In this document: piece after piece, positions 15,904 to 24,358 of the stretch
How the letters are laid out: the number at the start of each line of letters is the position of its first letter
Numbering within the stretch: position 1 is the first letter of the stretch
From: Prolixibacteraceae bacterium
Lineage (GTDB): Bacteria; Bacteroidota; Bacteroidia; Bacteroidales; Prolixibacteraceae
Direction: 5' to 3'
Assembly: GCA_028282705.1 (NCBI GenBank)
Contig: JANQHI010000040.1
Span: forward strand, 1-38,992
DNA: 38,992 bases
Translations under genes and position numbers: made by a program
The notes under the pieces: generated by a model
The model's input: the letters and a program-made list of their open reading frames with translations, nothing else
What the model was told of the DNA's origin: nothing
The model's database searches: none

Positions 15904-15919
15904 TAAAAAACGTTTTTTA
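15904..15919. repeat. AT-rich 16-bp palindrome before dnaN
   Basis: TAAAAAACGTTTTTTA is a perfect palindrome 10 bases after the gldFG stop. Its T-run could give weak termination, or it may mark a protein site in the dnaN upstream region. With no loop it is a poor terminator. Confidence 0.35.
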
Positions 15920-16046
15920 TTCAATAGGTAAATAACAGTAAAGTTTGTATATTCGTGTACTTGATGTAATAAAAACCCTTGTTCCTTCTGAAGGTTGATA
16001 TAGGGAAAAGTAGAGAACGTAAAATCAGAAAATTAAATATACGCCA

Positions 16047-17177
16047 ATGAAATTTGTAGTTTCAAGCACAGAGTTACTAAGCCATCTTTCTGCTATTAGC
16101 AAGGTGATTAGTAGTAAAAGCACCATGCCAATATTGGATAATTTTTTATTTCAATTAGGTGATTCAAAGATCACTATTACAGCATCTGACCTTGAATCAA
16201 CCCTAATTACCAGCATGGAACTTGATAACATGGAAGGGGAAGGCAAGATTGCTGTCCCTGCAAAGTTATTGATTGACACGCTAAAGGAATTTCCTGAACA
16301 ACCCTTAACTTTTCAGATTGATGATGATTCATTTTCTATTGTTATTTTCTCTGAAAATGGGAAGTTTAGCATAGTTGGGCATGATGGTGAAGATTTCCCT
16401 GAATTACCTGAAATAGACCAGGAAGGGGCTTCTTCCATTAATGTAAGCCACACAGTATTGCTGAATGGGATTGAAAAAACATTGTTTGCTACTGCAGATG
16501 ATGAGCTGAGGCCTGTTATGAATGGGATATTTGTTGAGCTTACACCAGACTTTATGAGTTTTGTAGCCTCTGATGCCCATAAGCTTGTGCGTTACAGGAG
16601 GGCTGATGCAAAGGCTGAGATTGAGTCTTCATTTATCCTTCCTAAAAAGCCTGCTGCCCTTTTAAAAGGGTTGCTTCCTAAAGAAGAGTTTGATGTAAAA
16701 CTTGAATTTGACGATAAAAATGCATTTTTTGAGCTTACAAACTTTAAACTCATTTCAAGGCTTGTTGAGGGGAATTACCCCAGTTACAATTCAGTGATCC
16801 CACAAAACAACCCTAATTCAATGGTGATTGACAGGCTAGTACTGTTCAACACAGTAAAAAGGGTATCTGTTTTTTCAAACCAGGCAAGCAACCTGATAAA
16901 GCTGAACCTTTCTGGTAACCAGTTGGTAGTGAGTGCTCAAGACATTGATTTCTCCATATCAGCAGTTGAAAAGTTAAATTGCCAGTATGAAGGAGAGGAC
17001 ATTGAAATTGGGTTTAAATCAACATTCTTGCAAGAAATTTTATCAAACATATCTTCAGCTGATGTGAAGGTTGAACTCAGTGACTCGACCAGGGCAGGGC
17101 TGTTGCTACCTGAAGAAAAAGAAGATGAGGATGAAGACCTGCTCATGCTTCTGATGCCAATGATGATAAACGTGTAA
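16047..17177 (+). CDS. dnaN: DNA polymerase III beta subunit (sliding clamp)
   Basis: 376 residues, the normal clamp length, with the three topologically equal domains. Landmarks are MKFVVSSTELLSHLSAISKVI at the start, the VSHTVLLNGIEKTLFATADDELRPVMNGI domain 2 opening, GNYPSYNSVIP, and the KLNLSGNQLVVSAQD stretch of domain 3. The C-terminus ends LLMLLMPMMINV after an acidic loop (EKEDEDED). It tethers DNA polymerase to DNA. It is not next to dnaA here, but in the Bacteroidota-style gldFG-dnaN arrangement. A hairpin terminator follows. Confidence 0.97.
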   Translation: MKFVVSSTELLSHLSAISKVISSKSTMPILDNFLFQLGDSKITITASDLESTLITSMELDNMEGEGKIAVPAKLLIDTLKEFPEQPLTFQIDDDSFSIVIFSENGKFSIVGHDGEDFPELPEIDQEGASSINVSHTVLLNGIEKTLFATADDELRPVMNGIFVELTPDFMSFVASDAHKLVRYRRADAKAEIESSFILPKKPAALLKGLLPKEEFDVKLEFDDKNAFFELTNFKLISRLVEGNYPSYNSVIPQNNPNSMVIDRLVLFNTVKRVSVFSNQASNLIKLNLSGNQLVVSAQDIDFSISAVEKLNCQYEGEDIEIGFKSTFLQEILSNISSADVKVELSDSTRAGLLLPEEKEDEDEDLLMLLMPMMINV

Positions 17178-17199
17178 AATATTAATAATTTAACTCATT

Positions 17200-17256
17200 A
17201 AGGTATCCCTAAGATCAATGTGATAGTTTAAATTTGATTTTGAGGATACCTTTTTT
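17200..17256 (+). terminator. Rho-independent terminator of dnaN
   Basis: AAGGTATCC (17200-17208) pairs with GGATACCTT (17244-17252), a perfect 9-bp stem, followed by a run of six T. The loop is long (35 bases). It sits 22 bases after the dnaN stop and 18 bases before the exonuclease start. Confidence 0.75.
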
Positions 17257-17274
17257 ATTTAATAGAAACTACAA

Positions 17275-18075
17275 ATGGATCTCCAGTTAAAAAACCCTTT
17301 GGTATTTATTGACCTGGAAACTACAGGCATAAATATTGTTACCGACAGGATTGTTGAAATTGCCCTTATAAAAGTTAATATTGATGGATCAGAAGAAGAA
17401 AAGGAAATCAGGGTAAACCCAGGGATGCCAATACCTAAGCAAGCATCTGATATCCATGGTATTTATTATGATGATGTTAAGGATTTACCAACTTTTAAGG
17501 AAGTAGCAAAGTCATTGGCTAAGTTTATTGAAGGGTGTGACCTGGCAGGGTTTAATTCTAACCGTTTTGACATCCCATTATTGGCTGAAGAGTTCCTTAG
17601 GGCAGATATTGATATAGACCTAAAAAAGAGGAAATTTATTGATGTACAGGCTATTTTCCACAAAATGGAAAAAAGAACCCTGGTAGCAGCTTTCAAATTT
17701 TATTGTAAACAGGAATTGGTTGGTGCCCATGGTGCATTGGCTGATACCAGGGCAACACTCAAGGTATTAAAATCACAGCTTGACATGTATGATGGGGCAG
17801 AATATGAAGATGCCAAAGGAGTAAAAAGTACCCCCATTGTAAATGATGTGGAAAAGTTGAGTGAATTTTCATCTTATGACAGGAATGTTGATTTTATTGG
17901 GCGCATAGTGTACAATGATAAAGGAGAAGAAGTTTTCAATTTTGGCAAGAACAAAGGAATCTCTGTTGAAACTGTCCTGAAAGAGCAGCCTGGCTATTTT
18001 GGCTGGATCATGAATGGTGAATTCCCTTTGTACACTAAAAAAGTACTTACCAATATTAAACTCAGGATGAAATAG
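17275..18075 (+). CDS. DnaQ-like 3'-5' exonuclease with ExoX-like C-terminus
   Basis: 266 residues. The DEDD exonuclease core occupies about 1-165: motif I FIDLETTG (Asp12, Glu14), motif II LAGFNSNRFDIPLL, and motif III HGALADTRATLKVL (His and Asp). After a linker, the last 60 residues (VFNFGKNKGISVETVLKEQ and YFGWIMNGEF) match the small C-terminal domain seen in exodeoxyribonuclease X-like proteins. It is likely a stand-alone nuclease for repair or proofreading, consistent with its place after dnaN though separated from it by a terminator. Its stop is 39 bases from the next start. Confidence 0.9.
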   Translation: MDLQLKNPLVFIDLETTGINIVTDRIVEIALIKVNIDGSEEEKEIRVNPGMPIPKQASDIHGIYYDDVKDLPTFKEVAKSLAKFIEGCDLAGFNSNRFDIPLLAEEFLRADIDIDLKKRKFIDVQAIFHKMEKRTLVAAFKFYCKQELVGAHGALADTRATLKVLKSQLDMYDGAEYEDAKGVKSTPIVNDVEKLSEFSSYDRNVDFIGRIVYNDKGEEVFNFGKNKGISVETVLKEQPGYFGWIMNGEFPLYTKKVLTNIKLRMK

Positions 18076-18114
18076 TGGCCACTTTCAGTTTTAAATGGAG
18101 TGTAAGTTACAGTT

Positions 18115-18729
18115 ATGAAGATTATTTGTATTGGCAGGAATTATGCAAGCCACGCCCAGGAATTGGACAATGAAATTCCTGATGAGCCTGTCATCTTTAT
18201 GAAGCCTGATACAGCTTTGCTTAGGAACAATGAAGCTTTTTATATCCCTGATTTTTCTGAATCAGTCCATCATGAAATTGAGTTGGTGGTGAAGGTAAAG
18301 AAAGCTGGCAGAAACATTGAAAGGAAGTTTGCTTCACGTTATTATGAAGAGGTTGGGTTGGGTATTGATTTTACTGCACGTGACCTTCAGGCACAGCTAA
18401 AAGCCAAAGGGCTTCCCTGGGAGAAAGCCAAAGCCTTTGATAAGTCAGCTGTTATCTCGCCCAAGTTTATCCCTGTAAAAGAATTAAAAGATATCAATTC
18501 CCTGCATTTCAGGCTTGACATAAATGGCAAAACTGTCCAGGAAGGCAATTCTTCTATGATGCTCTTCCCTATTGACCAATTGATTGAACAGGTTTCAAAA
18601 TACTTTACTTTCAAAATTGGTGACCTGTTATACACAGGTACCCCAGCAGGAGTTGGTCCTGTAAAAATAGGTGACCACCTGGAAGGATACCTGGATGGTG
18701 AAAAACTCCTTGATTTTTTGGTGAAGTAG
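18115..18729 (+). CDS. Fumarylacetoacetate hydrolase (FAH) family protein
   Basis: 204 residues, the size of the small acylpyruvase/hydratase branch. It shows IGRNYASHAQEL and PVIFMKPDTAL at the start, the metal-binding HHEIELVVKV pair (Glu-x-Glu), GIDFTARDLQ with the third acidic ligand, and LLYTGTPAGVGPVKIGD near the end. Family members cleave or hydrate 2-keto acids such as acylpyruvates, or decarboxylate oxaloacetate; the actual substrate is not readable. The short gap from the exonuclease suggests joint transcription. Confidence 0.9.
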   Translation: MKIICIGRNYASHAQELDNEIPDEPVIFMKPDTALLRNNEAFYIPDFSESVHHEIELVVKVKKAGRNIERKFASRYYEEVGLGIDFTARDLQAQLKAKGLPWEKAKAFDKSAVISPKFIPVKELKDINSLHFRLDINGKTVQEGNSSMMLFPIDQLIEQVSKYFTFKIGDLLYTGTPAGVGPVKIGDHLEGYLDGEKLLDFLVK

Positions 18730-18873
18730 AGGTTTCATCTGCTATATTTTAAGACGAGATATTATATTTCTACAAAGTGGTTAAATTTGATTACAAGCTT
18801 TGGCAAAATGGAATTTATTGTTACACTTACAATAAAAATCAAAAGTTTTTAAAAATTAGATAAGGAAATACAG

Positions 18874-19296
18874 ATGGAAAAATATGATTTTGAGATAGCA
18901 CTGAAAGTGCGTGATTATGAATGTGATATACAGGGAATTGTAAATAATGCCAATTACCAACATTACCTAGAGCATTGCCGCCACCAGTTCCTGGAACAGA
19001 TGGGTGATAGCTTTGCCCAGCTCCATAATGATGGTATTGATGCTGTGGTGATAAGGGCTGAACTGGACTATAAATACCCTTTGCGCCCAGGTGATGAATT
19101 CCTTGTCAGGGTAAAACTGGGTCGCCAGGGGAGGTTAAGGATTATTTTTGATCAGGAAATTGTACGCAAACCTGATGAAAAGCTTATTGTAAGTGCAAAG
19201 GTAATAGGTGTGCTTACAAAAAATGGCAGGCCACAGTCACCTGATATTCTGCTGGAAGGATTTGAAAAAGCAGGGATCACTTTTGACCAGGTTTAA
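18874..19296 (+). CDS. Acyl-CoA thioesterase, hotdog fold (YbgC/4HBT type)
   Basis: 140 residues with the single hotdog domain. The 4-hydroxybenzoyl-CoA thioesterase signature is IQGIVNNANYQHYLEHCRHQF, where the usual catalytic Asp precedes the glycine (here ECDIQG, Asp19 or Cys-adjacent), followed by YKYPLRPGDEFLVRVKL and the closing VSAKVIGVLTKNGRP. It would hydrolyse short acyl-CoAs or acyl-ACP in the cytosol. Its stop shares the TTAA at 19293-19296 with the stop of the convergent reductase gene. Confidence 0.88.
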   Translation: MEKYDFEIALKVRDYECDIQGIVNNANYQHYLEHCRHQFLEQMGDSFAQLHNDGIDAVVIRAELDYKYPLRPGDEFLVRVKLGRQGRLRIIFDQEIVRKPDEKLIVSAKVIGVLTKNGRPQSPDILLEGFEKAGITFDQV

Positions 19297-20225
19297 GGCT
19301 GGGCAATACCCCTGGCAATTTTTTCCATGGGTAGGATACAATTATAAATAAATCTATTGACAGGGGTGGGGATGTTATATTTTTCCCCCAGCTTTACCAC
19401 AGTGCCATTTTGGTATTCTATTTCTGAAGGTTTTCCTTCCATCGCATCCCTTGCCAATGAAGAGTAAGTGTGGTAGGGAATAGTATCATGGAATGCCAGG
19501 GTCTTTTCAATAAAATCACCCTTTAGATTGACCCCCGCAGCTTTTCCAACATTGAAAGCCTCAGTGAAAAGTTCTTTGGTAAGTTGCCTTGTGCCAGGAT
19601 TCTGAAGTACTGCCCCATAGGGTGACCTGGTAAGTGCCATTAGCCCACTTATGCAAATGGTGATAAACTTCTGCCAGGCCTCTACTTCAATATCTTTGGC
19701 AATATGGTTAGTAATTGCTGCTTCTGTAAAAACTTTATTAATGAGCTGTGAACGACCGCTTTTTCTATTATCAAACTCCCCAAAAATAATGGTAGGTTCA
19801 ACCCCAATATGGTTAATAACCCCTGGCTCTTCTATTTTGCTGATAATCCTGCATATTCCATTGATAACATATTTCTTCCCAATTATTTTAGCTAATTCCT
19901 GTGCTGCCAGAATCCCATTTTGAAGGGGAAGGACTGCTGTATTCTCACCCACAACTGTTTTTAGTTGGTCAGCAATACCTTTTACCTGCCAGGCTTTTAC
20001 AGCCACTATCACCAGGCCGGGGTTTTGGATGGATGATAGGTTAGAAGTTACATATGCATTCCTGACCACAAAATCACCTTTAATACTTTTAACCAGAAGC
20101 CCTTTTTCTTTGATTGTTTCTAGGTGCTGCCCCCTGGCAATAAAAGTAACTTCATTTCCTGAATTGGCTAACAGCCCTCCAAAATACCCACCAACTCCTC
20201 CTGTCCCAACAATAGTGATTTTCAT
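19293..20225 (-). CDS. panE: 2-dehydropantoate 2-reductase (ketopantoate reductase family)
   Basis: 310 residues from the ATG at 20225. The longer open frame to 20456 is rejected because its first 77 residues have no family likeness and run across the divergent promoter region. MKITIVGTGGVGGYFGGLLA is the NADPH Rossmann motif (GxGGVGG), IVAVKAWQ and PLQNGI follow, EAWQKFITICISG carries the catalytic Lys, and GKPSEIEYQNG carries the conserved Glu. It reduces 2-dehydropantoate in pantothenate and CoA synthesis, though related enzymes act on other 2-keto acids. No other pan genes are nearby, so the symbol is likely but not certain. Confidence 0.9.
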   Translation of the reverse strand: MKITIVGTGGVGGYFGGLLANSGNEVTFIARGQHLETIKEKGLLVKSIKGDFVVRNAYVTSNLSSIQNPGLVIVAVKAWQVKGIADQLKTVVGENTAVLPLQNGILAAQELAKIIGKKYVINGICRIISKIEEPGVINHIGVEPTIIFGEFDNRKSGRSQLINKVFTEAAITNHIAKDIEVEAWQKFITICISGLMALTRSPYGAVLQNPGTRQLTKELFTEAFNVGKAAGVNLKGDFIEKTLAFHDTIPYHTYSSLARDAMEGKPSEIEYQNGTVVKLGEKYNIPTPVNRFIYNCILPMEKIARGIAQP

Positions 20226-20334
20226 TTTTATCCAATTTAATATATGGCATGAATGTAATTTCTTTTCAGGAATAAATATGCAATTAAAAGTGCAAAAAAC
20301 ATTACATTTAAATTTCAAACATAAAGTTACTGAA

Positions 20335-21444
20335 ATGAAGAAAATAGCCCTAATCCTGTTGGTTGCCTTAATAGCAGCTTGTTCCCCAAAAAACAATAAC
20401 CAGGAAAAGTTAACTGGCGAAACTCTCAAAGAAATTAAGCAGCTTACATTAACCATTGAACAGGCTAACCATTTATCAAAGTTGCCTTTAAAATGTATGC
20501 AGCAGGAATACCCTAATAAGTTGAGCCAAACACTGGGCTCTGAAAAGGATATTGATACCCCAAAAACATTACACCCTGCTTTTTATGGGTGTTTTGACTG
20601 GCACTCATCAGTGCATGGGCATTGGATGTTAGTGAAACTGTTAAAGCTTTTCCCTGGACTGGAAAATAAAGATGAAGTCATTAATAAATTGGCTCAGAAT
20701 ATTACAGCAGAAAATATCTTGGTTGAGGTTGGTTATTTCAAACGTGAAACAGAAAAATCATATGAAAGGACTTATGGGTGGGCATGGTTATTAAAACTGG
20801 CTGAAGAATTGCACACCTGGGATTCAGATTTTGCAAAAGAGCTGGAAACCAACCTACAACCTTTAACTGACCTGATAGTTGGGCGTTACCTTGATTTTCT
20901 TCCACGCCTAAATTACCCAATCAGGGTAGGGGAGCATACCAACACTGGTTTTGGGCTGGCATTTGCTTGGGATTATGCCAACACTGTGGGCAATATGGAG
21001 CTTAAAAGTTTAATTGAACAACGCGCAAAAGATTTTTATTTAGGTGATATTGGTTGTCCCCTTTCTTGGGAGCCTGGTGGGTATGATTTCCTTTCGCCTT
21101 GCCTTGAGGAAGCTGATATTATGAGGAGGGTATTACCCAAAGAAGATTTTAGGGATTGGCTGGCTGAGTTCCTTCCACAACTTAGTTCTCCTGATTTTTC
21201 ATGGGAACAAGGAAAGGTTAGTGACCGCTCAGATGGCAAGCTTGTCCACCTGGATGGGGTAAATTTTAGCCGTGCCTGGTGCCTGTATGGAATAGCTTCA
21301 ACTTTGGAAGAATATGCACACCTAAAGCAAGTGGCTAATGAACACATCCAGTTTTCTCTGCCCAACATTGTGGATGGGGATTATATGGGGGAACATTGGT
21401 TAGCATCATTTGCTATTTATGCCCTGGATATGGCTTCAAGCTAG
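20335..21444 (+). CDS. DUF2891 family lipoprotein
   Basis: 369 residues from the ATG at 20335; the open frame runs further upstream but antisense to the reductase gene. MKKIALILLVALIAAC gives a clean lipoprotein signal (Cys16). The rest matches DUF2891: HPAFYGCFDWHSSVHGHWML, ERTYGWAWLLKLAEEL, PIRVGEHTNTGFGLAFAWDY, CPLSWEPGGYDFLSPCLEEA and LDGVNFSRAWCLYGIA. The fold is thought to be an alpha/alpha barrel, and conserved His, Trp, Asp and Glu residues suggest an enzyme, perhaps on carbohydrate; no reaction is known to me. It is transcribed divergently from the reductase across 109 bases. Confidence 0.9.
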   Translation: MKKIALILLVALIAACSPKNNNQEKLTGETLKEIKQLTLTIEQANHLSKLPLKCMQQEYPNKLSQTLGSEKDIDTPKTLHPAFYGCFDWHSSVHGHWMLVKLLKLFPGLENKDEVINKLAQNITAENILVEVGYFKRETEKSYERTYGWAWLLKLAEELHTWDSDFAKELETNLQPLTDLIVGRYLDFLPRLNYPIRVGEHTNTGFGLAFAWDYANTVGNMELKSLIEQRAKDFYLGDIGCPLSWEPGGYDFLSPCLEEADIMRRVLPKEDFRDWLAEFLPQLSSPDFSWEQGKVSDRSDGKLVHLDGVNFSRAWCLYGIASTLEEYAHLKQVANEHIQFSLPNIVDGDYMGEHWLASFAIYALDMASS

Positions 21445-21534
21445 GAGTCTGAAGTCTGGAGTCAGAAGACAGAAGTTAGAGCCTGGAAGTTCTTAGTTTA
21501 TTCTTTCTTCTGACTTCTGTTCTCCAATTTACCC
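21445..21534. repeat. Degenerate AGTCTGAAG-type repeat spacer
   Basis: The gap between the convergent DUF2891 and SIMPL genes is filled by variants of GAAGTCTGGAGTC and AGAAGACAGAAG on the left and their complement (CTTCTGACTTCTGTTCT) on the right. The whole can fold into an imperfect hairpin and may terminate both genes. Confidence 0.5.
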
Positions 21535-22224
21535 CTACTTCAGCTCAAACTTTGCCCGTACTTTTGCTGATAGTTTGATGGACTCAAATTCAAGGTTAGT
21601 TGTTGGTGCTTCATCAAACTTTTCACTGGCTATTCCTCTTATCATCATATTGCTATTGCCAAATGAAGGATAATCAACCTCTTGTATATGGATGGCTTTG
21701 CCAATTTCCTGGTTTACTGAAGCAGCCAGATGCTTTGCTTTTAGCTGAGCAGCTTTGGCAGCCAAAGTTTTCACTTCTAGCCTGAACTCTTCCATTTTTG
21801 AATGACCTATTTTCAAGATATCCATATTGGAGATACCTTGTTGCTCTAACCTATAAAAAAGAGGACCAATTTTTTTTGGGTTATGTAGGGTTAGCTCATA
21901 CTCTTTTGATTTAAAAATATCATCTTTTTTAAGCTTGTAAAAACGGAAACTGCTGCTATAATCTTTTACCTTAAGGTTCTTTTCAGTATCAATGCCCATT
22001 GAAGAAAGGGTGTTAACCAGTTTCCTCTCAAGCTTTTCAACAGATTCTTTTCCCTTTGTATCAGACTCTTTCAAAGTAATTTCAATATAAATTTCATCTG
22101 GGGTAATTTCCATTTCAGCTTTTCCTGTTACTTCAATATAAGGTTGGTCAATAAAGTTTTTAATTTGCCCTGAAGCCAGGTTTACTATACATATTGCAAT
22201 GATTGCTACTAAAATGTTTTTCAT
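21535..22224 (-). CDS. Exported SIMPL-domain (DUF541) protein
   Basis: 229 residues with a signal peptide (cleavage near LASG-Q, residue 20), so periplasmic or outer-membrane facing. The SIMPL domain begins PYIEVTGKAEMEITPDEIYI, continues with VKDYSSSFRFYK and KSKEYELTLHN, and has the helical KTLAAKAAQLKAKHLAASVN segment. Members form oligomeric periplasmic assemblies and are linked to stress tolerance in other bacteria; the role here is unknown. Genes on both sides are separated by 60-90 bases, so it is probably alone in its transcript. Confidence 0.88.
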   Translation of the reverse strand: MKNILVAIIAICIVNLASGQIKNFIDQPYIEVTGKAEMEITPDEIYIEITLKESDTKGKESVEKLERKLVNTLSSMGIDTEKNLKVKDYSSSFRFYKLKKDDIFKSKEYELTLHNPKKIGPLFYRLEQQGISNMDILKIGHSKMEEFRLEVKTLAAKAAQLKAKHLAASVNQEIGKAIHIQEVDYPSFGNSNMMIRGIASEKFDEAPTTNLEFESIKLSAKVRAKFELK

Positions 22225-22302
22225 ATGTTTAAAATTTTTGATGTTCTAACAAATTTAGTGATATATTCTCTTTTTAATTGCTAGGGGGGAAGAGGGGTTA
22301 CA

Positions 22303-22809
22303 TTAAATTCCAAATGGTTCAGGATAGCTAACCATACCTGCTTTTCCTTTTAGTGCCCCTTCTTTCAATTCAATGGCCATAAAGGCTTCTTCAGGGACTT
22401 CACAGGGGAATTGCAAACCCCACTTTGAAGCTTTTTTGAAACCAAACCTGGGATAATATCCTGGATGCCCTAATACTACCACAGACCCAAAACCCATTGT
22501 TTTGGCAACACGTAACCCATGCCTGACTAATAAGCTGCCTATTCCCTGGTTTTGAAGTAATGGTAATACTGCCATTGGAGCCAATGACAATGAATTGTAC
22601 TGCTTTTCTCCATGTATGGCTATTCTTGAAAAAAGGATATGCCCAATAATTTTCCCATCATCCTCACATACCAATGAAAGTTCAGGTATAAAAGTTGAGG
22701 TTTGGCGTAATTCATCAACCAATTCGGCTTCATCCTTTTGCTGGAATGCCTGTTTATGGATTTTATAAATAGAAGCAATATCTGAGGTTGTCTCTTTTCT
22801 TATGTTCAT
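22303..22809 (-). CDS. GNAT family N-acetyltransferase (YhbS-like)
   Basis: 168 residues covering one GNAT fold. The acetyl-CoA loop is LQNQGIGSLLVRHGL, preceded by LAPMAVLP and followed by VVVLGHPGYYPRFGFKKAS, a stretch typical of the YhbS-like subgroup. The substrate cannot be predicted. It has its own promoter at 22934-22900, which overlaps the end of the preceding DUF2007 gene and has a 12-bp palindrome in its spacer, so expression is probably regulated independently. Confidence 0.9.
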   Translation of the reverse strand: MNIRKETTSDIASIYKIHKQAFQQKDEAELVDELRQTSTFIPELSLVCEDDGKIIGHILFSRIAIHGEKQYNSLSLAPMAVLPLLQNQGIGSLLVRHGLRVAKTMGFGSVVVLGHPGYYPRFGFKKASKWGLQFPCEVPEEAFMAIELKEGALKGKAGMVSYPEPFGI

Positions 22810-22899
22810 TTTTGGATCAATTAATTACCTACCAGATGGATTGTGCTGGAAAGGGTTGCTTGATTTTACCTATAGTTAATTAATAGTTTTTGGGAATAA

Positions 22900-22934
22900 G
22901 CAAATTTATGTATGCTGTAGGCCTACACCAAAAA
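22900..22934 (-). promoter_or_regulatory. Promoter of the GNAT gene with a palindrome in its spacer
   Basis: On the minus strand TTTTTG (22934-22929), a 20-base spacer and TAAATTTGC (22908-22900) fit the Bacteroidota TTTG / TAnnTTTG promoter with correct spacing. TGTAGGCCTACA, a perfect 12-bp palindrome at 22916-22927, lies inside the spacer and is a likely repressor site. It overlaps the TAG stop of the upstream gene. Confidence 0.65.
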
Positions 22935-23297
22935 CAGGATTGGAATGGATATCAGTAAAATTACCAATGCAACCAATAGGACAATCCTGGCTTCCAGGGG
23001 TAGTTTCCCTATAAAAGGTTTTGTTGAAGTTAACCTGTCAAAGTGTTTTAAAGTTTTATTTTCAGGGATTTGGGCATCTATATAACCAGATTCAGCCAAT
23101 AACTGGGTAGCCTTTTGAAAGTCATGTTCTTGCACCTGCAACTTAACCCCATCAATGGCATTAAAAACATGGTTAGCAACCTGGGCTGTTAGTTCATCTT
23201 TTAATATTACAACAATCCCTTCTGATTCCAGCTTGGTTTTTACAATATGTGCCTCTTGTGGCTGCATCAAAGCTTTTATAGTTATCCATTTTGGCAT
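22923..23297 (-). CDS. DUF2007-domain protein with C-terminal membrane anchor
   Basis: 124 residues. The DUF2007 fold occupies about 1-75: WITIKALMQPQEAHIVKTKLESEG (helix that gives the family its shape), then VILKDE and VKLQVQEHDFQKATQLLAESG. A final hydrophobic segment (about 103-123, ARIVLLVALVILLISIPILF) anchors it in the membrane. DUF2007 resembles a PII-like ferredoxin fold proposed for signal transduction, without proven function. It follows the TPR gene after 12 bases and is likely co-transcribed with it. Confidence 0.85.
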   Translation of the reverse strand: MPKWITIKALMQPQEAHIVKTKLESEGIVVILKDELTAQVANHVFNAIDGVKLQVQEHDFQKATQLLAESGYIDAQIPENKTLKHFDRLTSTKPFIGKLPLEARIVLLVALVILLISIPILFLV

Positions 23298-23309
23298 GTT
23301 AATATCAGT

Positions 23310-24107
23310 TTAATCTTTGTTTTCTTCATCCCAAAATTCAGAACACTTCTGGTATTCCGCAATTTTCAAAATTGAAAAGCCCAGCTCTATGGCTTTAGAA
23401 AAACTCTCACATGCCTTTTCCTTTTCTCCTAACTCATACAAAGCCAGCCCTTTCAGAAAGTAAGCATTTTTATTTTTAGGGTCTAACTCAATCCCTTTCT
23501 CACAATCTGCAACAACCCCTTCCATGTCATATGGGAATTGGGTTCCTGCCCTGTTTGTGTATGCCCTTGCATCAGTTGTGTTATGCTCTATGTAAACATC
23601 AAAATCTGGTTTAGCCAGTTTGGGTTGCCCTATTGCCATGTATATCCTTGCACGTTTTAAATACAAAGAAGGCTCACCTGATTTTGCAATATCTGCATCC
23701 AGTTTTTTTAACAGGTCTTTAAAGCTCGGTTTTGTCCAGAAGCCCATAAGTGATTTTATCCTCCCATTGCAGTTGTCATCTACCAGGTCAAATGAGAGGT
23801 AATAATCATTTTGCCTGATTTTATAGCTCCCTGCATCCTGGCATAGTTTTCCTTCTTTGTCATAAAAGGTTAATATGTCACCATTAACCTTATATTCTGA
23901 AGTTATATCTATAGTTTGATCATTCCCAATATCTATCTCTACCAGTTGGTTGTTTTTAAATTCAAGAGCCATTGGTCCTGTTTGGCCAATCCTTAACCAT
24001 TTGCCTTGTACCTGGGCGTTTGTGTTTTCTTTTTGCTGAGTTTGTCCTGACTTGGATAAGAACCCCATTGCAAAAGCCAATATCAATAAAAGAAGTGTTG
24101 TTTTCAT
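23310..24107 (-). CDS. Exported TPR protein with lipocalin-like N-terminal domain
   Basis: 265 residues with a signal peptide (to about residue 22, GQTQQ following). Residues about 30-130 are beta-rich (GKWLRIG, LEFKNNQLVEIDI, GDILTFYDKEGKLC, YYLSFDLVDDNCNG), as in small lipocalin-like domains. Residues 140-255 hold tetratricopeptide repeats (PSLYLKRARIYMAIGQPKLA, ARAYTNRAGTQF, KNAYFLKGLALYELGEKEKA). The combination suggests a periplasmic scaffold that also binds something small or a partner; no partner is evident. It forms a two-gene unit with the DUF2007 protein. Confidence 0.82.
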   Translation of the reverse strand: MKTTLLLLILAFAMGFLSKSGQTQQKENTNAQVQGKWLRIGQTGPMALEFKNNQLVEIDIGNDQTIDITSEYKVNGDILTFYDKEGKLCQDAGSYKIRQNDYYLSFDLVDDNCNGRIKSLMGFWTKPSFKDLLKKLDADIAKSGEPSLYLKRARIYMAIGQPKLAKPDFDVYIEHNTTDARAYTNRAGTQFPYDMEGVVADCEKGIELDPKNKNAYFLKGLALYELGEKEKACESFSKAIELGFSILKIAEYQKCSEFWDEENKD

Positions 24108-24257
24108 AGGTATTAATTTTTCTTTTACTTGTTTCTGAATATAATTGGAGAAATGTCCCTTTTTATCAGTGTATGGGTTTATTAACTTATTACACCTGGT
24201 TTGAAGATTTTTGAGTTAGTATTTTAGGTGACATATTTTCTTATTTAAATTATCCAT

Positions 24258-24278
24258 TGATGCACAGCGCTTGCATCA
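24258..24278. repeat. Near-perfect 21-bp palindrome in a gene-free spacer
   Basis: TGATGCA-cagcgct-TGCATCA has 7-bp arms, and the loop itself contains AGCGCT. It sits 80 bases downstream of the minus-strand lipoprotein gene. A T-rich stretch follows on the plus strand, not on the minus strand, so it is not a standard terminator for that gene. The rest of 24108-24358 shows nothing else. Confidence 0.5.
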
Positions 24279-24358
24279 GTGGTTTTTATGTTTTTGCTAT
24301 TGACATGGAAGATAAGCAAAAGCTTGGAGTTTGATGGATATGTTTGTTATGCTCAGGT

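Noticed and set aside
20226-20456. N-terminal extension of the ketopantoate reductase frame
   Set aside because: The added 77 residues cross the divergent promoter region and precede the Rossmann motif, which normally starts the protein.
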